Assembly: GCA_000328365.1 (NCBI GenBank)
Contig: KB310056.1
Location: 4,179-68,178 of the forward strand
From: Capitella teleta
Lineage: Eukaryota > Annelida > Polychaeta > Capitellidae
Length of the DNA: 64,000 nt
Direction of reading: 5' to 3'
The first letter of the stretch is position 1, and each line of letters starts with the position of its first letter. Below, in pieces: positions 47,400-58,834 of this stretch. The position numbers and the translations under genes are program-made. A model generated the notes under the pieces. It did no database searches and was not told the origin of the DNA. It was given only the letters and a program-made list of their open reading frames with translations.

Positions 47400-48519
47400 C
47401 AGGAGCTAACATGCATGCATTTCATGTAAATAAACAAAATAAAAAATAAAAAATCATTGAAATGCAAACATAAATTTATTCTATATTTCATAATTCAGCA
47501 CAGGAAAGTTTTCAAAAAGCTTAAACTGAAAACTAAGACATGCCATTAATCAAAAAATAAATAAAAGAATGACCCTGAATCAGTCAAATCAATTACTAAT
47601 AATGAATTAAATAAACAAAGCATTTAACTAAGTGATAGGACTGCTACAATATGGAATAAACAATCGCCTTAATGAAGAGGTAGGTAGAAATAAAATACAT
47701 GCATACATGTATGACCGATGACATGTATTCCTAAAATCTACATGATGGTTAGCATACATAAATAGCCAGAGACTATAATGTAATTTTAATCACTTTCCAT
47801 ATGATTTTGAAAAAGCAATGCATACGATTATGATGATGAAGTGTGATTGATCTACGAATATCCTGTTAGGTGTTTTCTAAAGGAAACCAGAATCTGTTTA
47901 CAGCAAGGAATGGGGCTAAAACCAGATTCTGGTCAGCTGACTCTGGTAAGATTACTGGCAAATAAATTGAACAAATAATTTAAAAAATGATAAAGATGAT
48001 TATGCCAATGATGATGATCGAAAGAATGAAATTCATGAACGGTGAAGCTAGGGAGAGAAATGTAAAATCACAGACAGAGTTTTTGTTGAAGAAAATATGC
48101 CTTCAACTCATGTAATATCACTAATATGTGACACATTATAAGGGGGAAAAAAAGATTCCACCAGTGACCAGTACGTTATAATTTTTACCGTCAACAATCA
48201 ACAAAAACATTCATTGGATTATGCAATCAAATGAATAGAAATATTATCAATTCAATGAACACATTTGATCATAATTAAACAAGAATAACATAAATTGTTC
48301 CCCATTTTACCATTGACTGCATTGAGCAAAAGAAAATTATTCCAGAGACATTATTCCTTAACAGCCTGAAACAACAAGCATGATGCAAAAACTTCACTGA
48401 TATCCTGTTGATGTAAGTACCAAGTACAGCTGAGTGGAAAAGAGAAATAGTCCAGGTAAAAAAAAAAAACGCCTCAAAGTGGAGAAAACAGGTAGAATAA
48501 AACAAATGATGCACCATAT
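47400..48519. other. Intergenic or 3' UTR, nothing recognised
   Basis: AT-rich sequence below the cystinosin stop codon. It probably holds that gene's 3' UTR in its upper part. No exon or repeat ends found. Confidence 0.5.
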
Positions 48520-50374
48520 TTATAAGTGTACAATCTGGGTTTTCCGATTGGGAGTTGGCACCAATGATTCTTTGAACTGTTGGAGTTTCTCATTGAAATG
48601 CTCGTCTTCAGGATCGCTATCCTTCTTGGAAGGCAGGGATTCACTTGTGTCTTTTCGCTTGCGGTGTTTCGATGTGTTGTAGAGAAAATAATGTTGTATC
48701 ACAAAGATTCCACAGTAAACAATAGCAATGATGCTCAGGCCTAACTTCCCTGGGTTGCCTAACTCTCCATCAATATCATCTGAATGGAAAATTCATCAAA
48801 GCCCTGTGGAGGTGTAAAACTAGGACACGTACCATTATTGATGGCATCAATTGCCATTTGCGTGAAGCTGAGAATGCCGCCAGCAGCATCCAGCCACACT
48901 CCATGAATGGCCCACCCCTCGGTGCTTTTACTCATGTAATTCATGTAAACCTAGTAAAAAAATAAAAATGTAAATCGTGGTTACAGAGCGATCTTTCATT
49001 CCCACAAGAAAAAAAACTGAAAACCAAAAAACAAGAATACAATAGCCAGATCAATATCACAAGAACATTGCACATTTGTATGAATTGATAATTCACTGAA
49101 GCTCAATGAAGTGTGGGTAAGTGGAGAGAAAAAAATTAACATAATTGAGGCTTCTGAGGAGACTATTGAACTGTTTTGTAAGGGTGACACGTGTAACTCA
49201 ACCAAATAATTTGACGTCACAATTGACTTGCTGAAATTTCTGCATGAGAACTGCACTCAGGTGTTGAGTACCACTTCAAAATTAACTCACTTGCAAAGAG
49301 ATATGCACATGGCACTGATAAATTTGAATTTTATTAGTACATTATATGCTCAGGGCAACCTTGTTAAGCCAACCTTAATTCTAATTTCTAAATAAAGAAT
49401 CTTTCTGGTACCATTTACAAAGTGATCAATTAAAATATAACACTTTATATTCAGTCATTTCCATCCTCAATAGACACTAGAAAAACCTGGAATAAGGAGA
49501 TCTGTATGCTAAATGGAACCCTTTTTAACTATAAAAACCTGCAACTTAGATCTCACCTGAATGGACGTATTGAAGGCCAAGGAGAAGTTGAACACAAAGT
49601 AACAAATGTGTCCAGTAAAGTTAAGCACAAAATAGTCAAAACTGAATCCAAGCACACTACGACGACGGAAGTTTTTGTAAATCTGCGGGTAGTAGCAGCA
49701 GCTCCACATGACGAAATACAGCCAGCCAATTATGATGCTCAGGTAACCAAACTCTATCTGATGCACAACTTTAATTTTGATGCGAGTTTTGAAAAGGTTT
49801 TCTAGCTTCTTGTCTTTTGATGAAGTGCGAAATGACATCACACAGTGGCCAGCGATGTCTCGGGAGTAAATTGGAATGTGGATGGAACTGGTGGAGTTAG
49901 CAGGGATCGTGAAGCTGCCCAGCGTCTCCACGACGCTCTTATCATCAAGCACAATGGAGACTTCGGTGCTTTTCTTTGTGGCCAGCCTGTGAGGAAAGTG
50001 ATCGTACAAGAGGGAGGTATGCAAAAGTGAAACTCACTTTGGGATGAGGTCAATCTGGGTGCCGTCACCCACTTCAAAGATGATTTCTTTTGATGATACT
50101 CGGAATGGTTCATCATCTGATACAAAAACGAGAAATGAGATCGAACGGAATGGTCAGTAGATTGACCAGCCCTGGCACAGCAAAAAGGGGTCATGACTCT
50201 CAATCAGTCAGGGTAGCTTATGAATAGCAGTAATCAAACTTGTGATATTACAGATATATATATCTAGGTTAGCTGACATACTACGTACAGTGTGACACCA
50301 TCATGACGCAATAAGGTGATCACACACACCGCCAGATTCATCTTAACCTCGTTCCAAGACTCTATTGCTGCTAT

Positions 50375-50449
<75 letters not shown>

Positions 50450-51053
50450 CTTAAAATATGTCCCATCGTTGTTTCCCAATGTAGCGAGCAAATCATGATA
50501 TACAGGACAATTAAACCCACCAATAAGGCTACTCATGCCAGTTATGGATGATTATGGAGTTAGATAATAGTTTAGGATTTATCTGACATATATATATATC
50601 TTTGCTAGACAAGTACTGAAGTAAATATACACTGGTCCAGTCACTGGTATAGGTCATAGAGTAGACTAAGACTAAGAGTGTATGATTTTTCTAGATGTAT
50701 ATTAGTTATAATATTACTATATAATAATAATATACTATATTATTATTATATAGTATATTATTATTATATAGTAATATTATAACTAATACACTTATACACC
50801 ATAATGACCATAAATATAATACAGGCATATACTCACTGACATCCCGTATATCAGGAGAAGGCCCTGGGGTGCGATTGAACCAAAAGTCCCACGAGAGGAA
50901 AACGGCAAAGGCCAGCGACATGAGAGCCACCACCCATAAGCCCCTCATGCTGAGACAGGCTGTTCCGAGGGTTCGAATCGGTGTCGTCACAGTTGTGGTC
51001 AATCTGAAAGAGACCCGCCGCTGTCGCTCGGCAACTTTCAAAGGCACGGCCAT
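48520..51053 (-). CDS. CTNS: Cystinosin-like lysosomal transporter lacking the middle helices, 367 aa
   Basis: Exons, 5' to 3': 50837-51053, 50038-50116, 49557-49986, 48833-48950, 48520-48779 (1,104 bases, phases agree). Cystinosin exports cystine from lysosomes with protons and has seven helices with two PQ-loops. Seen here: an N-terminal hydrophobic segment (GLWVVALMSLAFAVFLSWDF), a lumenal beta domain, TM1-TM2 with PQ-loop 1 (YLSIIIGWLYFVMWSCCYYP then QIYKNFRRRSVLGFSFD), then directly YMNYMSKSTEGWAIHG (the loop after PQ 2), WLDAAGGILSFTQMA, and a last helix GLSIIAIVYCGIFVIQHYFL. The human segment of about 95 residues from after TM2 to PQ-loop 2 is not found in the 0.6-kb intron where it belongs. 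The flanking exons are phase 0, so they join in frame. The tail is longer than human and lacks the GYDQL sorting signal. Confidence 0.85.
50375..50448. repeat. AT dinucleotide microsatellite in cystinosin intron 1
   Basis: About 70 bases of AT repeats interrupted once (ATATAATATA near 50408). Confidence 0.9.
50700..50788. repeat. Near-perfect 89-bp AT-rich palindrome in cystinosin intron 1
   Basis: The left arm begins TATTAGTTATAATATTACTA and the right arm ends TAGTAATATTATAACTAATA, its exact reverse complement. Pairing continues through TATAATAATAATATACTATA to a loop of under ten bases. It could form a cruciform or a long RNA hairpin, or be a tiny foldback element. Confidence 0.85.
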
Positions 51054-52185
51054 TAACACGTAGGCCAAACAGATCTTTAGTTCATCTCCTAATTTCGTAT
51101 TTCTGTTTCAAACACTCGATCTAGAGAAAACAGGGACCGCGAGATTGATGACAGCGATTCGATCGAAGCCCAGTTTGCAATCGTGGCTACGGCCTTGACC
51201 TTGGGCGCGAACACCAATCATTTTCATCTGCGTTGAGGGCGATTCGCGCGCTGGCTGAATGGTGCGCTGGCGAGTTATAAATTAATATGCTACATGTACA
51301 TGGAGTCATGTACTACATGTAGTGTGAATGTTTCGTGTATCTTGGTTTCTACTATAGATATCGAAACCAGATACCAGTTAATAACAATTATAACAGTAGT
51401 AAAGAATTGAGAAATACTGAATTAATGAAACTCTTGAACCTAAATTCGTTCGATCTAGCATGGCATGGCAGTTTTTGTCGTGAACTAATTGTGCTTATTA
51501 CAGTAATAATTTTAAGAATTTAAGGGCCGCCCCTTACACCCCAGGGCCTGCAAACAGCGCACTCAAATCGCCCATGGATACTTATAGTACTAGTATTGGA
51601 GTTGTCATCAAGCCAAAATGTAATCTATAGCTACGTCACCGAGGTATGTTTAATAAAAGGTTTATTAGAATGATTTTTTGATAGCCATGATTATACTTGA
51701 TGTATTTTATCATTCAATATGAATTACCTATGTAATCATAATGTGAGATTTACCTGATTTATAGGCCTACGAGTCATGCAATGATAGGCATTTCCCATTA
51801 TAGCGAGCACCTGGAGAATGCTCGCGTTCAGTGCATAATTATTGCTTATTAAATAATGCACAAATCAGAATTAAAAAGAGAAACCAATTACATGTAACGT
51901 AATTCAAATTAAATGCTCAGATTCAGCGTTCGATTAAAAGAGCGTTCTGCACGCATGCTTGTATAAATACAGGGGATCCAAGAGTATATTATAACATTTA
52001 TTTTACAAGTAATTATAATGGGCATTTTTTAACCAAGGTCAATGAAGGTTTAACGTTAGAGCTTCTTTCACCTTGTATAATGTACGTGTTACATAATGAT
52101 CTCCTTTTTTTCACAATTGAATTTTTTTTTTCACAATTGGATTGCACCAAAACACAATTACCGTTAATAATCGCACTAGGCCTAC
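51054..52185. other. Upstream region of the cystinosin gene, nothing else recognised
   Basis: A GC-richer stretch at 51080-51260 fits a promoter and 5' UTR of the cystinosin gene. The remainder is AT-rich with no exon seen. Confidence 0.4.
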
Positions 52186-52303
<118 letters not shown>

Positions 52304-52395
52304 CAATGGCATAAATTTCAATGGCAGTACGCTTTTCCGAGTAAGTGTTACAAATCAGTTTATCTACTAAAATCAAAACAAAGCAGATTACATTT
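52304..52395. mobile_element. Fragment of the mariner-like MITE next to the TAA array
   Basis: TTTCAATGGCAGTACGCTTT, GTAAGTGTTACAAATCAG and CTACTAAAATCAAAACAAAG join two internal segments that are about 700 bases apart in the copy at 39538, so this copy has a large internal deletion. Confidence 0.55.
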
Positions 52396-53730
52396 GTAAA
52401 AAAAAAAGTGTGGTTGATCACTGCTTGCTTACGGAACATTTTTGTTTTAATGGGATTTATAAAAAATATCAATTATTCCCGAGGTAAAATTATTTACGTC
52501 CAATTAAGACGCGGTGTACCACTCAAAAGGAGAGAATTGCATTTGAAATTGACAAAAGCACTTAATTTAGCGGAAGTGTGGTTGCTATGGTAATGACGAT
52601 GTAGTACATCGTCCTTTTTTATCACAAACGAGAACGATGTCAATTTCTTTCCGGTTGTTGATTTCTGCTTTCGATAAAATAAAACGAACCGGTTGTTGCT
52701 TCTGGATTCTGTAAATTCGAGTCGAAGTTCAGTTGTGCATGCCCACTTTCCCTCTCTTTCTAATGGTGCTTTTAAGCCTTTTAGGCAATAAAAGGAAAAC
52801 AGTTAAACCGCGAGCATCCATACATGTACAAAGACACCAAATAGGCACACTTATGTTCCTTCAAATACCAGAGGTTTTTTAAACTCCATGAAGCATGGTA
52901 TTGAGCAAGACCGTCATGTGAGAATCTCATGTTGAATGATATTCGACGTGCTTGATCCAAGCCAATATTTTGCTGTTTGCGGAACAGCATTATAAATAAT
53001 TATATTATAGCCGCTGAGAGGAAACGTCTCGAAATCATGGAAATTTGAAAGCGATTGGATAGGATCTCCTGGTTCTGAATGGACGTTTATGAAGTTATAA
53101 AAAAAAAGCCACTTGATGTGTGCTATAAATTGTAAACCTTCAGAGTTTATATGTACACGTCAACATGTTATGCCAAACCTTCATTGCCAGGCTAACGCCA
53201 TCTAGCTTCCCCTTAGCCCCTTACTCTGATCTGACTAATCAAATCAAGCTCAGGGGAACTGGAACCAAGGCTCCCAAATTCGCCATAAGTAACAGCTAGT
53301 CTGTCAAGAACCCAGCTTGGCTTTAGGCGTGCGATAAGAAGATGATTAATAGTTCAGATAGACTTACAATATAAAATTGCATGTAGGCTCATCAAATGAG
53401 GACCATTATATGGTGCAGCATGAACTTTTGTATACGGAGAAGTGGAAATGAAACATGGTGAACACGTACATGCAAACAATCATGTTATGTAAGAATGCTG
53501 TCCAAGCGCTTTGCTTTGCAAAAATGCCTAAAAACTTCATTCAAATTGATATCGTCATCATAATTTCTGCTCGCACACCTCTCACATTCACAAGATGCCA
53601 CCGATATGGTGTAGCCTATTTGAAGAAGGGGCCTACATAGAAGGAATTCATTTGACATGGGGCCACATCGCATACATGTCTTGATGGCTTGAGCCAGATT
53701 GGGTCTGGGAGGTCTTCTTTCCATTCCCAT
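52396..53730. other. Intergenic, nothing recognised
   Basis: No exon with splice sites, no RNA gene, no terminal repeats found. Confidence 0.5.
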
Positions 53731-53734
53731 TTAA

Positions 53735-54012
53735 AGGGAGGGAGAACTGGTTAAAAATGGACTTTTATTCGTTATTTGATGCACCAAAAATGATTCCTAT
53801 GCCTGGCCCACACAAGGAATATCATCGCTAACGATTTTGCGGGAGATATATTGCTAACTAGGCGTGACGTCAGGAGCTGTGAAACACCCAGTTCCCCATT
53901 TTTTTACAATGGGCCTCGTCATATCAGCGTGTCCTGCGACTAAACCCCTGGATATTTTTTTCTTTTCTTTTCGGAAATAGATAGAATAATCATTTTGCCA
54001 CCAGTCAGGCGC

Positions 54013-54043
<31 letters not shown>

Positions 54044-54440
54044 TGTTCGCTATTTTTCTTATTTTGACAAGCGATTTTCTAGGACACCTACCATGGTTTC
54101 TCATCCTGAAACAGTAAAAAGGTCAGCCAGAGTGCACCACGCATGCGCTTTCGTTTCGTAAACAACAAAGATGTCCTTTTATGGCAAAGATGATCTGCTC
54201 TGATTGGCTGAAATCGATAGCTTCACGAGGGGAACGGGACCAATCACGGCAAGCCCTTAGCTGACGTTTGCCTCCTATACTTCGTAATGGAAGCCATTCT
54301 CCCATGCAATGCTAACCCCGATATTCGGAATGCTTTATTTCCTTACGCTTGCATCCAGGCATCGTGTTCTTGGCACGGAATGCTATCAATTGGTACTATG
54401 GGTCAATAGAACATCCCTTAAAATTCAGTTCCCCATCCCT
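53735..54440. mobile_element. MITE with TTAA target duplication (Kolobok/piggyBac-like)
   Basis: TTAA at 53731-53734 and 54441-54444 flank inverted ends AGGGAGGGAGAACTGG and, inverted, AGGGATGGGGAACTGA. The element is about 706 bases with no transposase. A poly(A) run lies at 54014-54042. A TTAA target with AGGG ends suggests Kolobok, which is inference. Confidence 0.65.
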
Positions 54441-54769
54441 TTAACTTTCCATGCGATGAGTTAAATGAGTTCTTGATCAATTCCACATCACTTATGTCAA
54501 TAGAGTTTATTGCAAATACAGAAGGCACCAGTCCGATCAGTTTTGATACTGTGACCGAGTGTGTAGAAAAGCTTGCCTCCCACTCAGCTACAATCTGATC
54601 TTAGATTGAAACAGCAATTAACGTTCTGTCTGGAATGCTCTTCAATGGTATCATATGGAGTACTAACGAGGACCTCTGTATGTTTGTTTGAAGTACTTAG
54701 TATGGAATGATAGAATATGCAAAAGACAAATACATGTACGCCTTTTGACCGACTGATTTCAAGGAGCAA

Positions 54770-54916
54770 GAGGCAAGAAGAAGAGAGGACGACGTCGCGA
54801 TGAATGGTCCGACAACACTAGGGACTGGACAGCGAGAGGGATGGCTGCAGCTGCATCTGCCTCAAAAGAGAGAAGGGGGCGCCAACGGTCCAGTGGGACT
54901 ATGGATGACGAGTGAT
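54770..54916 (+). mobile_element. LINE ORF2 C-terminal fragment
   Basis: The plus-strand frame reads KKRRGRRRDEWSDNTRDW, then AAAASASKERRGRQRSSGTM and a stop. This matches the terminal (R/K)RGRP-x-x-x-W-x-DNI-x-x-W ... AxDRxxWR motif that ends RTE-like and related LINE ORF2 proteins. Confidence 0.65.
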
Positions 54917-56497
54917 TCTCTTAGTGCTGTCCAATTACGTGTAATGCAATAACTTCAAACGATTCGCTGATGTGGGGTCGTGGGTACATATATAGGTTCC
55001 GTAAAACCCTGGTAAAAGTGGCTGTAGGCAGCGGCAAGAGCAAGAGAGCTCAACAGTTCAAATTATAAATGCTCATGTAATTCGGTTGTTCTCGAGAATG
55101 CGTCATCCGCGATTATTGCATTATTACTGTGACAAGAAAATTCAGCAATATTGATTGTAATAATACTCTCTTTTTAGTCCCCTCCCCCTGAAAATGTGGA
55201 CCTCCAACTTCAGATCGAAGGGGGTCAGCCGACCCCTTCAACCACCTGCAATAGTCTGTCTGACTTTGCAATAACTTTTAAAGATATTTTGGCCAAATTG
55301 AAGATGAACGTAGAAACATTCTGCTCATTTGAACTTTACCCCGTTTTACGTTTGGAAATCGTCCAATCTCAAAATTACCACACTATAGTACCACATGTAG
55401 AGAGTAGTGCATGTTTGTGTTAACTAATGACATCATTATACGTATACGACAATATAGCAACCATTGCCAAGCCACTCCAAGCCACTGCTAGCCGCGGATC
55501 ACAATGCTGAGCCGATTCTCTGATTGGTGGAGCGGCTTAAGTAGCTAGCCGGTCATTTTTACTGCAGCCAGCCGATTCTGGCTTATTACAAACTGCTCCA
55601 GGGTCTACTACGGGCTTGAACCTTGTATTTAGATACGACACCTAACTCCTTGCTTACCTTCTTGGGCCACATGCTTAGTGAGCCCACCAACCCCCCCCCC
55701 CCAAAAAAAAAAGAAAAAAGAAAAAAAAAAAGAACATAAACAAAAATATAAAAAGGTTCATATCAAAGAATATACCTTGTGTATACATAGTTATACAATG
55801 TCTTCATTGAATCGTCCATCACCCATCGCTATCATAATTATTACAGCATGGTATAATTATACTCGCAAGGTTCTTATGGCACATATTATTTGTATACATG
55901 TAATTTATGGAAGATACCATAGGGTGAGTCATAATGGTTATGAACTAATCATCTTTAATAAATTGCTTTATTTTCCATAATTAGATAATTAGATTATTTA
56001 TTTTATCATCCAATTCACTGGTATAATACTTGATCATCGATGAACAGACAAATCACAATGTTTTAATCGTCACCGATTGCAAACAAAAATAATAGTTCTT
56101 TATTAGAAGTGGGACGGATATGATCAATCAACATTATATATAGCATTGCAAATGGAATGAAAATTAATTCACATATTTCTTGCAGACTTATTTTAATTGT
56201 TTTGACCTAAAAAAATGAAGAAATTGTACAGCTATGATTAATTCATAAAAATTACAAATTTGGGTTGAGAGATAATCAAGGAGAGCGACTGGGTGATACA
56301 ATTATTTAGTAATTAAGACACATGACGTGAAATTGTTTTACTCGCATCAGGTATAATTTATCTGATAAATAGATGAAGGCATGATAATGTGATACAAGCA
56401 ATGTACATATGTAACAGTGTCAATGCGTAATGAACAAAAAGATGTTTACATCACATTAGAAAAACATAAAATATATAAAGCTTGCAGAGATTTTGGA
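54917..56497. other. Intergenic, low-complexity tract
   Basis: A C run followed by an A-rich tract at about 55688-55735. TTTATT at 56099-56104 is a minus-strand AATAAA about 400 bases below the Tctex1 gene. No other gene recognised. Confidence 0.5.
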
Positions 56498-57210
56498 TCA
56501 TTCTGTGTAGATGCCGTACACTGTACCCAAGGCAAACAGTGACTGATTGCGGTATTCGAATGAAGCAAAGGTATCGTTATTTGACTCCCACAGACATCGA
56601 CTGCCTATTCTCACTGCTTGGGCATTCAGCTGGCCTGTCAAACAAAAAACAAATCAATTGAAGAATTTGTTGGATAATATTAAATGAAACACACCTATGT
56701 GTACGATGCAGATGATTTTATAACGGGCAATCATCAATTCTTTCACTCTTGCTTTTACCACCTGCAAATAATAGCAATTCAAGTTAATTAATTAATTCCA
56801 GAGAATATATATTATGACCTATACACACCTCAGACAGCGTCTTCGTCATCTGTTTACATAGCTCAGGCTCGTACTTTTCTTCTGCCAAATATCCCTCTAA
56901 AACATCTTTGATGATGCCCGTGATTTGTCCATGGGGGAAGCGCTTCCCTGGTGCCATTTGAAATGTGTTTTCCATTCTGACAGGCGGCCGCGAGGGGTCT
57001 TCATGACTTGGTTCATCAATAAAGGAAATTGTACTCATTGACCTAAAGGAATTCATGACATTCAGAGAGATGATTTCAGTTTCCTCTGATTACTCACTGT
57101 TTACGATGTGATCGGATGTTGTAGTCATTGCTGGTGGATGATCCAGACACGCTTCCCCTCTTTTTCAGCAGGCGAGCTGCTTTGTCCTTTGCAATGTCTG
57201 AACTCGACAT
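56498..57210 (-). CDS. Tctex1-domain protein (dynein light chain Tctex-type family), 176 aa
   Basis: Exons 57098-57210, 56829-57042, 56695-56761, 56498-56634 (531 bases, phases agree). Length matches vertebrate TCTEX1D1/DYNLT5-type proteins (about 180 residues). The basic N-terminus (SSSDIAKDKAARLLKKRGS) is followed by the domain: NTFQMAPGKRFPHGQITGII, KDVLEGYLAEEKYEPELC, ARYKIICIVHIG, RCLWESNNDTFASFEYRNQS, LFAVGTVYGIYTE. Such proteins bind dynein intermediate chains and often act in cilia or flagella. The start codon lies just after a 3' splice site in the 5' UTR (TTTTCAG at about 57230). Confidence 0.92.
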
Positions 57211-57635
57211 GACTCACTCGACTGGAGCCTGAAAATATTTAGATGATTATCAAATGCAAAATGAGAAAGGGGAAAACCCTGATGTGCTTATGTTATGCAA
57301 ACTCAACTACTATTAAAAGATCAATGCCGCAACTTGTGAAGCTGATATGAAAGCTCTAAATTGAAGATAAATTGTAATAGCAAATTCAAATAACATCATT
57401 GTAATATTATCTCTTTCTTATAATCTTTGCTGACCTTTTAACGCGAATTTCCCATCTATGATTACATGTGGGCTTGACCCGTAAACCGGCTGTAAATTTT
57501 GAACTACAGGTCCGATGCAGATAATTCTTGCATCAAACAGAAAGGATTTGTATTTGCTATTAGAAGAAGGCATTAAACCCTAAAAATGTGACAATGCGAC
57601 TTACTGCGGGTTTCGGCACAATTAGGGGTCACATA
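57211..57635. other. Upstream of the Tctex1 gene, nothing recognised
   Basis: It holds the 5' UTR splice acceptor of the Tctex1 gene near 57230 and otherwise AT-rich sequence. Confidence 0.5.
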
Positions 57636-57637
57636 TA

Positions 57638-58197
57638 CAGAGTGGGCCAAAAGAAGTCTATCTCCTCCATGTTAAAAACAAAACTAAAAATTTTTCTAAA
57701 ATGCATCAATTATCCCCAAAAAATAACTATGGTACCTGGTATGGATTAACTATGTTATTCTGCGCCGATTAATGCAAAGAAATCAAGCAAAAATTAAAAT
57801 TTTGAATGAGGAAGGAACATTTAAATATGAGTGGTGAGTGATCGCGAAGAGAGCATAATCAGAAAGAGCCCCTGAACAAGCATTAAGGAATGTAATCTCT
57901 AGTATTCAATACAAACTCTCTGCTTTGTTTTGATTTTAGGAGATAAACGTTATAGTGCTATTGACACAACAATAGCACTCTCAAACAAAAACATTTGATG
58001 TAATTGGAATAGAAATGATAAGAATAGCAGCATGACATGTTAGACTAACCATACTAAGTATTTATTTCTCATACCTTTGTGTGATTTTTACACTGCAATC
58101 GGTTTTGTAACACTTTTTCAGAAATGCATAGCACCATTGGAAAGCATTGAGATCTTTAATTAACATGGAGTAGACAGACTATGTATGGCCCACTCTG
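57638..58197. mobile_element. Mariner-like MITE with both ends intact
   Basis: Inverted ends CAGAGTGGGCCAAAAGAAGT (left) and, inverted, CAGAGTGGGCCATACATAGT (right), about 40 bases each including TCCATGTTAA, flanked by TA at 57636-57637 and 58198-58199. It is 560 bases with no transposase frame. Relatives lie at 39538, 42320 and 52304. Confidence 0.85.
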
Positions 58198-58834
58198 TAT
58201 ATATGCACATTAGAAAAATTCTAGAAATGATAGGTATTTGATGTGCGGTGACAGATCTTCAGCTTATGTGAGCTACTAGTATATCACAGCTTGTCCAGTG
58301 AATCATGACCTATTTCCATAGTGCAGTCATAAAATAGGCTGGTTCCAAGATACATACAGTATGCACTCTATTTTGCGTTCTACATCAAATCAACATTGAG
58401 CTGCTTGATGATTGATCCAGCGAAAATATAATTATAGCCTCAAATTAAAATAAAACCTCAAGGTCAGTTATACCTTAACAGACCTGCTAAAACAATAAAA
58501 TTGACAGCATCAACCAGGTTTATTTGATCAAAATGAAATCAATTATAGTGTTTCAATTGATTAGGATGTAACAAAGCTGACCCGCGGCCATATATGCATA
58601 TTATACATGTAATACTTGTAAATGTAAGAGGTTATAGTGACTGGTTCAGTGCTTACTGGTTACTTTTAGTTGATGTTGTCGATCATGCATCATTGCTGAT
58701 TGCATGCATCGCATGTCGCCTGCATGCGGCCTTACAGATCTGCTGACTAGAACCGTAGAACGAGTCGCCTTACTAATTAACTTTAAATAATTAACTTTAA
58801 TTTAAATAATTAAGCAAATAACTATAATAAAGCC

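Noticed and set aside
48996-49256. Candidate for the missing middle exon of cystinosin
   Set aside because: The frame has no similarity to the central helices (no HA or FPQ motif) and no suitable splice sites.
50264-50536. Open frames of alternating Ile and Tyr
   Set aside because: They come from the AT dinucleotide repeat.
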